Positions 33,867-43,651 are shown, numbered from the stretch's first letter. The stretch: DNA of 64,000 bases from CAYRTV01 sp964505785 (GCA_964505785.1 CAZDJZ010000007.1:1-64000), one strand, 5' to 3'. Translations and numbers: made by a program. Notes: a model not told the origin generated them from the letters alone.

Positions 33867-36260
33867 ATGAAAACAGAGAGGCCCTCTATCCCCCGTTTAA
33901 GCATGTGGATATACTATCCGCTCATTGCTTTGGGTTTAGCCTTTCTTCTCTACCTGCACATCCATGTATCTTCCTTTTCTTTTTTAGATCATGCCTTTAA
34001 ACCGAGTTTCTTGTTTCTGCTGATAACCAGCGCCATTCTCTGGGCTGGAATCGCGGCCTTACAGACTTTCTCCGGCTGGTGGAGCCATCTGCACTACGAT
34101 ATTCCGCCGAACCGGGTACGAAAGCTGGACGACCTGGTACTGCTTCCGCTGCTGCTGACACTGCTTTCACCATTACTCCTGGTGCACTACACCACGGCCA
34201 TTGATTTTCAGGAACGTCTGAATATCTTCACCATACTCGTAACAGCCGCAGCACTGCTGCTCAAGTGGTTTGAATTGCGCCGTTTCGGAATGAAAAGCCC
34301 CGCGCGCGGGCTCGCCGACCATCTGCACCGCATTCCCCGAAAGAAACGTCTGCTTCTTATGTTCGCAGCCGCTTTCCTCATATATACATTCTGCGCCGGT
34401 ATCCTGGTTCTACAAAAAGGACTGGCCTTTTCAGGGGATGAACCCTATTACCTTATGACTACTGACAGCCTGTACGAAGACGGGGATATCAATGTCGCCG
34501 ATGAATACGCCGAACGCGATTATTACAACTTTTACCCACGCGAACAGTTCCCGGACCTGCGAATCCGGCCGTACGCCCGGTTCGGCAAAAAAGGCACCCA
34601 TTATATCTATCCCATCAGTCAGCCGGGAGTATCCGCCCTGATTCTTCCGCAATACTGGCTGAGCCGGTTTTTTGAGGGACGTGCCCGGGTGTTTATTCTC
34701 AAATCCAGCCTGGCGCTGTGGGGCGCGCTTCTAGGCCTGCAGCTTTACCTTCTGGCCCTGGAATTATGGAAAAACCGCTATGCCGCCACCCTGGTCTGGT
34801 TTTTTCATGCCTTTACCGCTCCGATTCTGTTTTTTTCGATTCACATCTATCCGGAAGTACCGATTGCCTTGTTTACGGTATATATCTTCCGCAAGGCCCG
34901 TTCAGACCAAGCGCCGTCCGTCTTTCAGCTGCTTTTTTCCGGGTTTCTGCTGGCCCTTTTCTTCTGGTTCGGACTGAAGTACAACATGATTTTCTATCCC
35001 CTGCTGGGGGTCTGTCTTTATCTTTATCTGAAAAAGCATAGGCTGGGCTGGAAGACCGCAAATTTCCTGATTTTTCCGGTTATCGCCATTGGCCTTTTTT
35101 ATCTTTATGTGTATACGTTGTACGGAACAGCCAATCCTATCTCCCTGTATGAAGGCGTGCTGAATCCGCAGATACTGGAAAATTTCCGGGAGGTGATGCT
35201 GAAAACCCCGATTCACCTGCGCATAAGCTCTTTGTTTGACTATTTTCTTGACCAGCGGGACGGTCTGCTTCTGTATTCGCCTTTTTACTTTTTCGCCCTG
35301 TTGGGCCTGATCGAGGCATTCCGGCGTTCACGCCGGGACTTGGTCATGCTGCTTCTGATCGGCCTGCCGTTTGTACTCAATTACGCATTTTTTGCCCACC
35401 GCCAGGGCCACAGCCCCCAGGCAAGGGTGCTGTCGCCTTTGGTCTGGATCTTAGCTCTGCTTGTGGGGTATTTTCTGGTATATAACCGCAAGTCTTTTTT
35501 CCGTTGGCTGTTTCGCATCGCCGGAGGAGCCAGCCTGGTCATGGCGGGGCTGCTGCTGCATAATCCGTCCGCCTTGTACCAGCCCACCACCCACCAGTTC
35601 ACCTTCCGGGGCGGGGAAATCTTCATTTCGCTGAGCAATATGTACTTTTATCTTCCTGACGTTTTGCCGTCTTTTTTAAAAATCAACAACCTGGGCTGGT
35701 GGCCCAATTATATCTGGCTAACAGGAATTCTGGCCTTGGCTGCTGCCTATGCGGTCAAAAAGGATATCAGGCTTAATATTGGCTTCCCGGCCGTCACCGG
35801 AGGCGTTTTAACCCTGACTTTCCTGGCTTCTTTTTGGCTGAGCTTTTACCCCCGCCAGGTGCTGCTGTCGCCGGCGCGCGCGGATTTCGGCGGGGCATAC
35901 CGGGCCGGCATTTACGGTATCAGCCGCGACGCTAAGATGAAAAACCCGGGAGAAATCCGTTTAAGCCGCGCCCCGTATACATACCGCTTTTTTATCACCT
36001 CTTGGCGGCCTTTCACACATATCCGGTTCCGTTTCGGTTCGGAAGAGGGATATTACCGGGTCAAGATAAAATACTTTGACGAAATCTTATTCTCCGGCGA
36101 AGTCCGTCATGAAGTGAAGGACCTGATCTTCACCCCGGAGGAGGCATACCGGTTAAAAAACACCAATATGTATCAGATCACGGTTGAGCTCGATCACCTG
36201 GGCGGCAAAACTCCGCCGGAAGCCCCGTTTGTTTTCAATTTTCATCCGGAACAAGATTAG
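33867..36260 (+). CDS. Large multi-spanning membrane protein, GT-C glycosyltransferase-like
   Basis: A 797-residue protein with about 12 hydrophobic segments in its first 620 residues and a soluble C-terminal domain (about 640-797, beta-rich). After the third or fourth segment is SGDEPYYLMTTDSLYEDGD (Asp191-Glu192), which resembles the acidic motif in the first large loop of GT-C transferases (PMT/ArnT-like) that use polyprenyl-phosphate sugars. I do not recognise a named family. The divergent neighbours are a GT2 and a GT4, so a role in glycan transfer on the outer face of the inner membrane is plausible but inferred. Confidence 0.65.
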   Translation: MKTERPSIPRLSMWIYYPLIALGLAFLLYLHIHVSSFSFLDHAFKPSFLFLLITSAILWAGIAALQTFSGWWSHLHYDIPPNRVRKLDDLVLLPLLLTLLSPLLLVHYTTAIDFQERLNIFTILVTAAALLLKWFELRRFGMKSPARGLADHLHRIPRKKRLLLMFAAAFLIYTFCAGILVLQKGLAFSGDEPYYLMTTDSLYEDGDINVADEYAERDYYNFYPREQFPDLRIRPYARFGKKGTHYIYPISQPGVSALILPQYWLSRFFEGRARVFILKSSLALWGALLGLQLYLLALELWKNRYAATLVWFFHAFTAPILFFSIHIYPEVPIALFTVYIFRKARSDQAPSVFQLLFSGFLLALFFWFGLKYNMIFYPLLGVCLYLYLKKHRLGWKTANFLIFPVIAIGLFYLYVYTLYGTANPISLYEGVLNPQILENFREVMLKTPIHLRISSLFDYFLDQRDGLLLYSPFYFFALLGLIEAFRRSRRDLVMLLLIGLPFVLNYAFFAHRQGHSPQARVLSPLVWILALLVGYFLVYNRKSFFRWLFRIAGGASLVMAGLLLHNPSALYQPTTHQFTFRGGEIFISLSNMYFYLPDVLPSFLKINNLGWWPNYIWLTGILALAAAYAVKKDIRLNIGFPAVTGGVLTLTFLASFWLSFYPRQVLLSPARADFGGAYRAGIYGISRDAKMKNPGEIRLSRAPYTYRFFITSWRPFTHIRFRFGSEEGYYRVKIKYFDEILFSGEVRHEVKDLIFTPEEAYRLKNTNMYQITVELDHLGGKTPPEAPFVFNFHPEQD

Positions 36261-36269
36261 CCTGCCATA

Positions 36270-36511
36270 TTCATAAAAAAATTGCGGTGTTTTTATAATT
36301 TTTCCTTTCTAGCGATATTCATGGTTTCTATTAATATTCACCACAAACGTTTATTCTTTTCCCAACTTTCATTTTAACCGCAATTTTTTTACCCTTCGGG
36401 CGGGCCGAATCTCACCACATCTGCTTCGTTACTCCTCCTCGGCATGAAGGACCACGCCTTCGTCGGAGTGCCTCGCATCTGCGGCAATATCGGCCCGTGA
36501 ATAAGGCAGGC
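36270..36511. repeat. Family B composite palindromic element, copy 1
   Basis: The left AT-rich part is framed by TTCATAAAAAAATTGCGG and ACCGCAATTTTTTTACCC. The right GC-rich part runs from CGGGCGGGCCGAATCTCACC to CAATATCGGCCCGTGAAT, so each half has inverted ends. The right part contains CATGAAGGACCACGCCTTCG, complementary to the GTGGTCCTTCA in the 49.7-kb copy. It fills the gap downstream of the GT-C-like gene; no ORF. Confidence 0.7.
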
Positions 36512-36637
36512 TCTTACATGTGTCATCCCGGGTGCCCGCTCGGCCTCCATATGGGATGGCGGAGACATAATCCGTATCCATTGCAACTGTTCACTTTAAG
36601 ACTTTCATCGGACAAGGTTTCAAATAAATAGGACTGA

Positions 36638-36680
36638 ACAGACCGAATAGACCGAATAGACATAGATGGACTTAGATGGA
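36638..36680. repeat. 9-bp degenerate tandem repeat
   Basis: Units AACAGACCG, AATAGACCG, AATAGACAT, AGATGGACT, TAGATGGAC run head to tail. They are related to the 9-bp array at 26571 on the opposite strand. Confidence 0.65.
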
Positions 36681-36699
36681 CTAGATAAACGCGAGCGAG

Positions 36700-36748
36700 C
36701 TTGCCGAAGCCGTCTAAGATTCCCGTCGCTTCGCTCCGGGGATGACAC
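36700..36748. repeat. Family A partial element
   Basis: Right half only: GCCGTCTAAGATTCCCGTCG followed by CTTCGCTCCGGGGATGACA. It ends eight bases before the tsaD stop codon, another case of the repeat abutting a gene 3' end. Confidence 0.75.
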
Positions 36749-36755
36749 TTGGATC

Positions 36756-37757
36756 TCAGCTTCTGGCATAGGCGTTCAAGCGCAGATCCAATTCTCCGGT
36801 TTCGCCCTGGCGGATTTTTTGCAGGGCCAGGCCGGCCGCCATGGCGGCGTTATCCGTGCAGAAAGCGGGAGATGGCAGGAATGCCTGTATGCCTGAACGT
36901 TTGCCCAGTTCTTTGAATTGACGGCGCAGGCGCGAATTGCGCGCCACTCCTCCGGAAAGAATCAGGGAGCGAGCCTCCGTATCAGCCAGGGCCCGTTCGA
37001 TATTATTGAGCAGCGACGTGACCACTGCCTGCTCGAATGAAGCCAAAAAATCCCTTAGCTGCGGATGGTCCGCATACAGCTTGTGCCGGCGGATGTGACG
37101 TAAGGCTGCGGTTTTGAATCCGCTGAAGCTGTAATCTAAACTGCCGTCCGACATTTTCGGCTGACTAAAAGCAAAGCTTTCCGGATCACCGTCTTTGGCC
37201 AGACGCTCAATCACCGGGCCTCCGGGATATCCCAGGTCTAAAAATTTTGAAATTTTATCCAGAGCCTCACCGGCGGCATCGTCCCGAGTGCGGCCCAAAA
37301 TCTGATACCGCAGCTTTTTCTCCAAGACCATAAGCGAGGTGTGGCCGCCTGAGACGAGCAAAGCCAGGGCTGGAAAGGGAACGTCCGGCTCTTCCAGGAA
37401 CACGGAATGGACATGTGCTTCCAGGTGGTCGATGGGAATAAGCGGCTTTTTTTGTGCATAAGCCAGGCCCTTAGCGAATGACAGGCCAACCAGCAGCGAT
37501 CCGATCAGTCCCGGCCCCTGGGTGACGGCAAATACGTCTATATCCCCCAGGGTCAGCCCGGCGCGGTGCAGGCTTTCATCCACGATATAGGTGATGGATA
37601 AAATATGCTGGCGTGAGGCCAGCTCCGGGACAATGCCGCCATAAGGCGTGTGGATTTCGTCCTGGGACAGCACAATATTGCTGAGAACCTCTCCATCTCC
37701 GGTCACAACCGCCGCCGCGGTTTCGTCACATGATGTCTCAATCCCTAAAATATTCAT
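36756..37757 (-). CDS. tsaD: tRNA N6-adenosine threonylcarbamoyltransferase
   Basis: Transfers the threonylcarbamoyl group to A37 of ANN-decoding tRNAs, working with TsaB, TsaC and TsaE. The 333-residue length is typical. Metal-binding His111 and His115 are in the IDHLEAHVHS motif. ASKHA features: ILGIETSCDETAAAVV at the N-terminus, QGPGLIGSLLVG (80-91), LVSGGHTSL, and the C-terminal LSGGVARNSRL and FCTDNAAMAA. AGGAAA precedes the ATG at 37757. It appears monocistronic between repeat-rich gaps; no partner genes are in the window. Confidence 0.97.
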   Translation of the reverse strand: MNILGIETSCDETAAAVVTGDGEVLSNIVLSQDEIHTPYGGIVPELASRQHILSITYIVDESLHRAGLTLGDIDVFAVTQGPGLIGSLLVGLSFAKGLAYAQKKPLIPIDHLEAHVHSVFLEEPDVPFPALALLVSGGHTSLMVLEKKLRYQILGRTRDDAAGEALDKISKFLDLGYPGGPVIERLAKDGDPESFAFSQPKMSDGSLDYSFSGFKTAALRHIRRHKLYADHPQLRDFLASFEQAVVTSLLNNIERALADTEARSLILSGGVARNSRLRRQFKELGKRSGIQAFLPSPAFCTDNAAMAAGLALQKIRQGETGELDLRLNAYARS

Positions 37758-37764
37758 TTTCCTG

Positions 37765-37993
37765 AATCATTCATGAAAAAATTGGCGCTGCCATTTTTTC
37801 TTTTCCTTGTGACTATATTCATTGTTAATTTAAAAACATAAATCACTACGTTCACGTTTCCTTTTTTGATCTAATTTTAATCGCCAATTTTTTCACCCTT
37901 CGGGCGGGCCGAATATCACCGCATCTTCCGGCTTGCGGCTCGTCGCAGTGAAGGGCCACGGCTTCCTCACCGCAATCCAAAATCTGCGTCAAT
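37765..37993. repeat. Family B composite palindromic element, copy 2
   Basis: Left part CTGAATCATTCATGAAAAAA then TTGGCGCTG; AT-rich middle; ATCGCCAATTTTTTCACCCT then GGGCGGGCCGAATATCACCG; right part with AGTGAAGGGCCACGGCTTCC. It continues into the 324-bp tandem duplication starting at 37994. It lies upstream of tsaD and includes the likely tsaD promoter region. Confidence 0.7.
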
Positions 37994-38641
37994 CTCGGCC
38001 CGTGAATGATCCAGGATGAGTATTCACAAAATTGGCGATGCCGTACCTTATTATACCTGACTTGAGGAATATATGAATTATTCACGCGCCATCATCCGCA
38101 AAGCGTTAATCGCAAAACGCCTAAGAAGTGAATCGTAAACCGTTAATCGTGAATGGACTGGGAATGCGTATACAATTGTTGGATACTCTGTAAAATCAAC
38201 ATTTTTAATTAGATAACTTTTTACTTTTCACTTTTTACTTTTCACTAGACGATGCATCATAAGATCCTTACGTCGCTTCGCTCCTCAGGACGACAATAAA
38301 TAAAAAATTGTCGTCGTCTCGGCCCGTGAATGATCCAGGATGAGTATTCACAAAATTGGCGATGCCGTACCTTATTATACCTGACTTGAGGAATATATGA
38401 ATTATTCACGCGCCATCATCCGCAAAGCGTTAATCGCAAAACGCCTAAGAAGTGAATCGTAAACCGTTAATCGTGAATGGACTGGGAATGCGTATACAAT
38501 TGCTGGATACTCTGTAAAATCAACATTTTTAATTAGATAACTTTTCACTTTTCACTTTTCACTTTTTACTTTTCACTAGACGAGGCACCATAAGATCCTT
38601 ACGTCGCTTCGCTCCTCAGGATGACAGCTCCGCTGTCACTT
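37994..38641. repeat. Tandem duplication, two copies of a 324-bp unit
   Basis: Unit 1 begins CTCGGCCCGTGAATGATCCA at 37994 and unit 2 with the same sequence at 38318. They stay almost identical through ATTATTCACGCGCCATCATC, AATCGCAAAACGCCTAAGAA and AATCAACATTTTTAATTAGA, then a TTTTCACT heptamer run, then a family A right half (CTTACGTCGCTTCGCTCCTC). Differences are few (for example ATTGTTGG against ATTGCTGG; repeat-number changes in the heptamers). No ORF is conserved. Unit 2 ends in TGACAGCTCCGCTGTCA at 38622-38638. Recent segmental duplication is the simplest reading. Confidence 0.92.
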
Positions 38642-38729
38642 TTTACTAATTTACTCTTCACTCTTTACTCTTTTCTTAAAAATCATTAAAATAAAGAATA
38701 ATGTTTATTTACAAAAAAGGATTTTTCTT

Positions 38730-40520
38730 ATGAAAAAAGATACATTCTCCCGCCGAAATTTTATTAAAAACATCACCGCCGGAGGGGCGGCTTTATCTCT
38801 TGCCGGACCTTTCCGTTTGTTGGGACAAAAGTCCGGGGCGGATGCCATTGAGAAAAGCAACCTCTTTCATATAGACACTATTCCTGCCCAGCCGTTTTTT
38901 TCCTCTGAAAACCCGCATTATCATGCCGGCGTGGAATCGCTGATTCACCTAATGGGGACCAAGGAATTGAAACTATACCGCTCTCCGGATGAATCCCTGC
39001 TCTGCGGTCCGGATGGTATGATTGAGCCCCATGACGTTGTTTTAATCAAAGTCAATGCCCAGTGGAAATACCGCGGTGCCACCAACAGCGACCTTATCCG
39101 CGGATTGATCCAAAGAATCCTGGACCATCCGGATGGATTCAGCGGAGAGGTGGTGATCGTGGAAAACGGCCAGGGGCGAGGCAGCCTGGCCTGTGATACG
39201 TCCACCTATAAAAATTATCCGGATGCCAAAACCCATGCCAATGCGGTCAATGAAAAACACAGTTTTCTCTATCTTGTAAACTCCATTTTTCAAGACCCTC
39301 GAGTGTCAGCTTTTCTCCTGGACCCGGTACGGGAAACCTTTATCAGCGATCAGGACCACGTAACCAACGGCTACCGCAGCTTTGAACGGGTTTCCTACCC
39401 TTGTTTTACAACCGCCGGCGGCAACCGGGTGGAACTCAAAGAAGGCCTGTGGACCGGCAGCGGTTATACACAGAATCTCAAGCTGATCAATGTGCCCGTC
39501 CTCAAGCATCATGACCAGGGCGGGTCGGAAATAACCGGCGCTCTTAAGCATTTTTACGGCCTGGTCAGCATGCGCGACGGCCGCGTCCGCTTCCGCCATT
39601 ATCTGGGGCTGGGATATACCACCGGCACCATGATCGCTAAAGTCAGAACCCCGGTCCTGAATATTATGGACGCCATCTGGGTCTCGCATCGAACCCTGGC
39701 AGGATATCCAGAGCATACCACCTTTAACACCAATCAGATCACCGCGTCCCAGGACCCGGTGGCCCTGGATTACTGGACAGCCAAACACGTGCTCTATCCC
39801 ATCGATCACAATGAACGCCACCACCCGGATTTCCCTCTCATTGACCGCTGGCTGACAGACGCCCAAACCACCATCAACCAGGCAGGCGGATTGTTCCATC
39901 CGGAACACGGCATTATGGTTAAGAATGTGACGAAGAATGAAGCCCGGATGCAGGTTCACCGGGAGAACACAGAATCTCTTTCCATGTCAGGACAAGTTGT
40001 CTTAGGCGAAGACAGCGATATCCCAGGTCTGGGAGCCGTGGTTCTGTCCGGATTGCCAGGAAACCCTGAAACCAATGCCCAGGGGCATTATTCCGCAGAC
40101 CTGTCTCCTGGATGGAGCGGGACGGTTACCCCCAGAAAACCGGGGTTTTTGTTCAAACCCCAGAACCGCACTTACGACAAACTGCAGTCCGGTCTTTCCG
40201 GGCAGAATTACACCGCTTTACGGCGCATTTACGCTCCCGCCAATTTTCAAGGTGAAAAAATCATCAACCGGGGACTGTTCCTGCAGGAAACCTTCCATAA
40301 ACTAACCTGGGAAACCAATCCGGACAACAGTCCAGCCCGTATCCGGCACTACCGGATCTACCGGCGAACCGGCGGGGTTTGGCAATTACTGCAGGAAGTG
40401 AATGCCGCGGTCACTGAATATATCCACAAACCGCAAAGCCAGGACATTTCCATGGAATATTCTCTTGCCGCCGTTAATGATTACGGCCGGGAAGGGAAAG
40501 CCGCGGTCATCACTCTGTAA
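38730..40520 (+). CDS. Tat-exported DUF362-type protein with C-terminal Ig/FN3-like domains
   Basis: A 596-residue protein with a twin-arginine signal (FSRRNFIKNITAGGAALSLA, residues 5-24). Residues about 70-390 match the DUF362 pattern (VLIKVNAQWKYRGATNSDL, NVPVLKHHDQGGSEITGALK, HFYGLVSMRDG, SQDPVALDYWTAKHVL), here without the ferredoxin domain many DUF362 proteins have. Then comes a carboxypeptidase-regulatory-like beta domain (about 415-485, GAVVLSGLPGNPETNAQGHY) and a fibronectin-III-like domain (about 500-596). DUF362 function is unknown. AGGA precedes the ATG. Its stop overlaps the end of the convergent SGNH gene by 11 bases. Tat export implies folding, perhaps with a cofactor, before transport. 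Confidence 0.82.
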   Translation: MKKDTFSRRNFIKNITAGGAALSLAGPFRLLGQKSGADAIEKSNLFHIDTIPAQPFFSSENPHYHAGVESLIHLMGTKELKLYRSPDESLLCGPDGMIEPHDVVLIKVNAQWKYRGATNSDLIRGLIQRILDHPDGFSGEVVIVENGQGRGSLACDTSTYKNYPDAKTHANAVNEKHSFLYLVNSIFQDPRVSAFLLDPVRETFISDQDHVTNGYRSFERVSYPCFTTAGGNRVELKEGLWTGSGYTQNLKLINVPVLKHHDQGGSEITGALKHFYGLVSMRDGRVRFRHYLGLGYTTGTMIAKVRTPVLNIMDAIWVSHRTLAGYPEHTTFNTNQITASQDPVALDYWTAKHVLYPIDHNERHHPDFPLIDRWLTDAQTTINQAGGLFHPEHGIMVKNVTKNEARMQVHRENTESLSMSGQVVLGEDSDIPGLGAVVLSGLPGNPETNAQGHYSADLSPGWSGTVTPRKPGFLFKPQNRTYDKLQSGLSGQNYTALRRIYAPANFQGEKIINRGLFLQETFHKLTWETNPDNSPARIRHYRIYRRTGGVWQLLQEVNAAVTEYIHKPQSQDISMEYSLAAVNDYGREGKAAVITL

Positions 40521-41190
40521 TATATTTTTCAATCACGGATTTCCAGATCAAATAGCCGGGGCCGGTCAGGTGCAAGCCGTCATTGGTGTATTCCGGCTTC
40601 AGTTTCCCATCATCATCACTAAAAAATGAGTATAGGTCAATATTCACCAGCCCATAGGTTTGCGCCATTTTTTCCAAGCGGGCATTGACTTTGAGCACAT
40701 CATCCGCCCGCGAGGTGTGGTCCGGAAAGTAAGGATAATCTCCGTTTACCGGCAGCAGACTTTGGAGATAAAGCTCTGTCTTTGGAGAGGCGTTTTTCAC
40801 TTTCTTAACAATGGTTTGGATATTGTCCACGATTTCCGTGACGGATTTGCCGCGGGCCAGGTCGTTGATACCGATCATCAGAAATATTTTATCCGGATTG
40901 GAACGAGTCACCTCTTCCAGCCGGAAAATCACACCGGCAGTCACATCCCCACTGATACCGCGGTTGATTATCCTTGAATTTCCGAACAGCTCCGCCCAGG
41001 CCCCGCCGTCGGTTATGCTGTCGCCTAAAAAAACAATTTCATGGGACGAATCCGGCAGCTTCTCGAACAGGCTTTTTTTCTGATGGTAATAAAGGGAAAA
41101 ATCATCCTCTCCGGCACATACCGAAAAACTAAATCCGAGCATTATAAGAACGAGTGCAGCCAAGACTGCTTTTGTTGGATTATATCTCAT
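40510..41190 (-). CDS. Exported SGNH/GDSL hydrolase
   Basis: A 226-residue esterase/acetylhydrolase-like enzyme with a signal peptide (residues 1-26, ends VCAG). The catalytic blocks are complete: GDSITDGG with Ser58, NRGISGD (Gly), GINDLA (Asn), and NDGLHLTG with Asp204 and His207. This pattern is that of the PAF-acetylhydrolase/rhamnogalacturonan-acetylesterase-like group, and the substrate could be a glycan acetyl ester. The ATG overlaps the mtnA stop (ATGA), so it is the last gene of the mtnA operon. It converges with the DUF362 gene. Confidence 0.88.
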   Translation of the reverse strand: MRYNPTKAVLAALVLIMLGFSFSVCAGEDDFSLYYHQKKSLFEKLPDSSHEIVFLGDSITDGGAWAELFGNSRIINRGISGDVTAGVIFRLEEVTRSNPDKIFLMIGINDLARGKSVTEIVDNIQTIVKKVKNASPKTELYLQSLLPVNGDYPYFPDHTSRADDVLKVNARLEKMAQTYGLVNIDLYSFFSDDDGKLKPEYTNDGLHLTGPGYLIWKSVIEKYITE

Positions 41191-42224
41191 GCCTTCCCCT
41201 CCTTGCGCAAATGCGCCAGACTGTCCCGGTACGGCGGACGCACAATGCCGAATTCGGTGATAATGCCTGTAATGTATTCTGCCGGCGTGACATCAAAAGC
41301 CGGATTTCGGACAGAAATACCCGGAGGTGCAATAAGCTGCCCACCGGCGGTCAGGACTTCTTGAGGATCTCTTTCTTCGATCGGAATGTCACGGCCGTCG
41401 TCCAAATTGAAATCAATCGTGCTTAAGGGGGCAGCTATATAAAACGGCAGGCCGTTCTCACGCGCCAGTACCGACAGGGAATATGTGCCGATTTTATTGG
41501 CGGTATCTCCATTGGCCGCTATCCGGTCGGCTCCGGTCACAATCACATCCACCTCTCCTTTATGCATGAGATAACCCGCCATATTATCGGTGATCAAATA
41601 AACCGGAATGTTATCCTGCTTCAGCTCCCAGCAGGTGAGCCGGGCGCCTTGCAGAAAAGGACGGGTTTCATCCGCATAGACTTTGATATTTCCTAAGGCT
41701 TCATGCGCAGCCCGAATAACTCCCAAAGCAGTGCCGTAACCGGCGGTAGCCAAAGCTCCGGCATTGCAGTGAGTCAGGATTGTCTGACCGGATGTGATCA
41801 CTTCCCGGCCGTGCTCTCCGATACGCCGGCAGGTTGCCTCATCTTCCCGGTCCAGCTTTTCCGCTTCTTGTAAAAATATATCCCGGATCCGGCCCGGGTC
41901 CTCTTGCTTATGCTTATCGTAAAGCGCCCGCATCCACTCGAGAGCCCAAAAGAGATTGCGGGCTGTAGGCCGGGTCCTCTCCAGCCGCCGGTAAGCGGCA
42001 TTGAATTCATCCAGAGAAGCCTTGTCCTTCATATTGCGCACAGCCAAAGCCATCCCGTAAGCGGCGGCGACGCCAATGGCAGGCGCTCCGCGTATGACCA
42101 TGGTTTCAATCGCCTCAGCCACCTCTTCATAATGGCGGCACTTGACATAAACTTCCTCCAATGGCAGGCGCCGCTGGTCAATCATGATCACTTGTTCGTC
42201 TTTCCATTCGATTGTCGGCTTCAT
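41187..42224 (-). CDS. mtnA: S-methyl-5-thioribose-1-phosphate isomerase
   Basis: Methionine salvage: converts methylthioribose-1-phosphate to the ribulose form. 345 residues. Landmarks: [13 protein letters not shown] (45-57), catalytic Cys153 in [18 protein letters not shown], Asp233 in [24 protein letters not shown]. It belongs to the eIF2B-like superfamily, and the Cys/Asp pair separates it from eIF2B subunits and from ribose-1,5-bisphosphate isomerase. GAGG lies eight bases before the ATG. It sits after a TPR-like lipoprotein gene (4-bp gap) and overlaps the SGNH gene. The aminotransferase and omega-amidase at 6-8.3 kb could provide the last steps of the same pathway. Confidence 0.95.
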   Translation of the reverse strand: MKPTIEWKDEQVIMIDQRRLPLEEVYVKCRHYEEVAEAIETMVIRGAPAIGVAAAYGMALAVRNMKDKASLDEFNAAYRRLERTRPTARNLFWALEWMRALYDKHKQEDPGRIRDIFLQEAEKLDREDEATCRRIGEHGREVITSGQTILTHCNAGALATAGYGTALGVIRAAHEALGNIKVYADETRPFLQGARLTCWELKQDNIPVYLITDNMAGYLMHKGEVDVIVTGADRIAANGDTANKIGTYSLSVLARENGLPFYIAAPLSTIDFNLDDGRDIPIEERDPQEVLTAGGQLIAPPGISVRNPAFDVTPAEYITGIITEFGIVRPPYRDSLAHLRKEGKA

Positions 42225-42228
42225 ACGT

Positions 42229-43083
42229 TCACCTCATTGTCCAGTCCGGCTTTTCCGGCCCGGGCCATCCCCATTTTTGTATCCATAGCGTATACATTTC
42301 CTGAAAACGGATCCATGCGTCCGGCTCCAAACTCCGTTTTAATTCACGGTAGCAGAAAATGATCTGATTGTCATTATCCCTAAGAATTTTCATCCCCGGC
42401 AGCCCCAGCTCCCGCGCCATCACCGCCTCTTCCAGGCTGTCCCGGAAGAAACCAAGATGGCCCAGCACCTGGGATTTCACATAATGATAATATCCGCAGG
42501 CCAGATCGGTTTCAGTCAACCGGTCGATTTTTTTTAACAAGTTTTCAAGTTGCCGGCGGCGTTCTTTTTCCGGTAAAGTCCGGGCATCCCGCAGGACATG
42601 GTCTGCATATTTCTGTGCGGCCAACCTGCGGATTTCATCGATCCGGGAACGGTCCAGCAAATAAGTATAGATTCGAAAGGCTGACTGTTCCAAACCCAGG
42701 TTTTGAAAGGAAGAAGCCAGGCCGAATAAGGCCAGCTCCCGGGCCCATTTTTCCCCATCTTCAAATCCCATAACAAAAGCGGCTGCGAAACTCTCCTGGG
42801 CTTCCTGCCAGAGCCGCAGTTTCATTTGAGACATCCCCTTGACCATATAGGCCTGGGCCGAGGGGCGGGCACCGGCTTCTTTTTCGGCGGCTTGCAGGGA
42901 CCGTTTGTAGGCAGCCGCTGCCTGGTGCGTCCGGTAATCCGCAGCCAGCCGCTCAGCCTCCAGGTAGAACGATTTGGCGGTCTTGAGGTGAGACACACAG
43001 CCTGCAGCCGTCAAAACAGCAAGGCACAAAGCCGCGGGCTGCATCCAGCCGCAAAAGGAATTATTGATTTTGTTTCTTGACAT
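42229..43083 (-). CDS. Lipoprotein with TPR-like helical repeats
   Basis: A 284-residue predicted lipoprotein: hydrophobic signal [15 protein letters not shown] with lipobox TAAGC. The rest is alpha-helical with TPR-like periodicity ([60 protein letters not shown]). No enzymatic motif was seen. The start is uncertain: ATG at 43083 (used) or in-frame TTG at 43092, both inside the upstream gene's end. It is translated with the unknown 196-residue protein upstream and mtnA downstream. Possibly a scaffold or outer-membrane assembly factor (BamD/YbgF-like helical lipoproteins), but this is only by analogy. Confidence 0.75.
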   Translation of the reverse strand: MSRNKINNSFCGWMQPAALCLAVLTAAGCVSHLKTAKSFYLEAERLAADYRTHQAAAAYKRSLQAAEKEAGARPSAQAYMVKGMSQMKLRLWQEAQESFAAAFVMGFEDGEKWARELALFGLASSFQNLGLEQSAFRIYTYLLDRSRIDEIRRLAAQKYADHVLRDARTLPEKERRRQLENLLKKIDRLTETDLACGYYHYVKSQVLGHLGFFRDSLEEAVMARELGLPGMKILRDNDNQIIFCYRELKRSLEPDAWIRFQEMYTLWIQKWGWPGPEKPDWTMR

Positions 43084-43651
43084 GATTTTCAATGATTTGC
43101 ACTATACTTTTCTGGACTTCTGTTTCCGTCAAAACCTCTGACCCTAAAGATGCGGCATGCCGGTAAAGGCCTTCCATTGCCTGAAGCAGGCCGGGATGTC
43201 CTTGCAGAGCCCGTATCTCCTCCAAAGCGGATCGCGTCCGGTCTTTATATCCCGCCAGCAATCCGCGGTAATTGCTTGACTCCAGTTCATCTTCAAATAA
43301 AGCCTTGAGAAAAGGGTCTTCCAGGCCTATGACCGGATATAATTTATCAAAATATTCTCTCAACCGGGGCAGGTTGCCTGCCTCCAGCTCCGGTTTAAAC
43401 TCCGACGCCAGCTTCGGCCGGCAGCGAAAAAAATCGAGGATAAATTCATCCGGCTTTTCCCAAATAACAGCAGGAACCGGCCAAATCTCATATTCGAATA
43501 TGCGTTCTTTCCAATCCCGGACCCGGTTGATTCCCCAGAAAAAAACAGCTGATACCAAGGGGAGATAAAGATGTGTTTTTTCAGGAATCAAATCATCCAA
43601 AAGCTTAATGACTTGATTCACCTCTTTTTTTAAGTCATTCCAGTCAGTCAT
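43061..43651 (-). CDS. Conserved-looking protein of unknown function (196 aa)
   Basis: No family recognised. The product is helical and rather acidic, with a single hydrophobic stretch HLYLPLVSAVFFWGIN at about 27-42 that could be a membrane-interacting helix, and conserved-looking aromatic positions (YEIWPVPAVIW). The overlap with the next gene by about 22 bases and same-strand packing with mtnA and the SGNH gene argue that it is real. Weak ribosome-binding site before the ATG at 43651. First gene of the four-gene operon, so it sets the promoter at about 43660-43790, which is shared with a divergent lipoprotein gene. Confidence 0.65.
   Translation of the reverse strand: MTDWNDLKKEVNQVIKLLDDLIPEKTHLYLPLVSAVFFWGINRVRDWKERIFEYEIWPVPAVIWEKPDEFILDFFRCRPKLASEFKPELEAGNLPRLREYFDKLYPVIGLEDPFLKALFEDELESSNYRGLLAGYKDRTRSALEEIRALQGHPGLLQAMEGLYRHAASLGSEVLTETEVQKSIVQIIENHVKKQNQ

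Noticed and set aside
37852..38085. Short minus-strand frame inside the repeats upstream of tsaD
   Set aside because: It is made of family B repeat and the duplication; no protein-like pattern.
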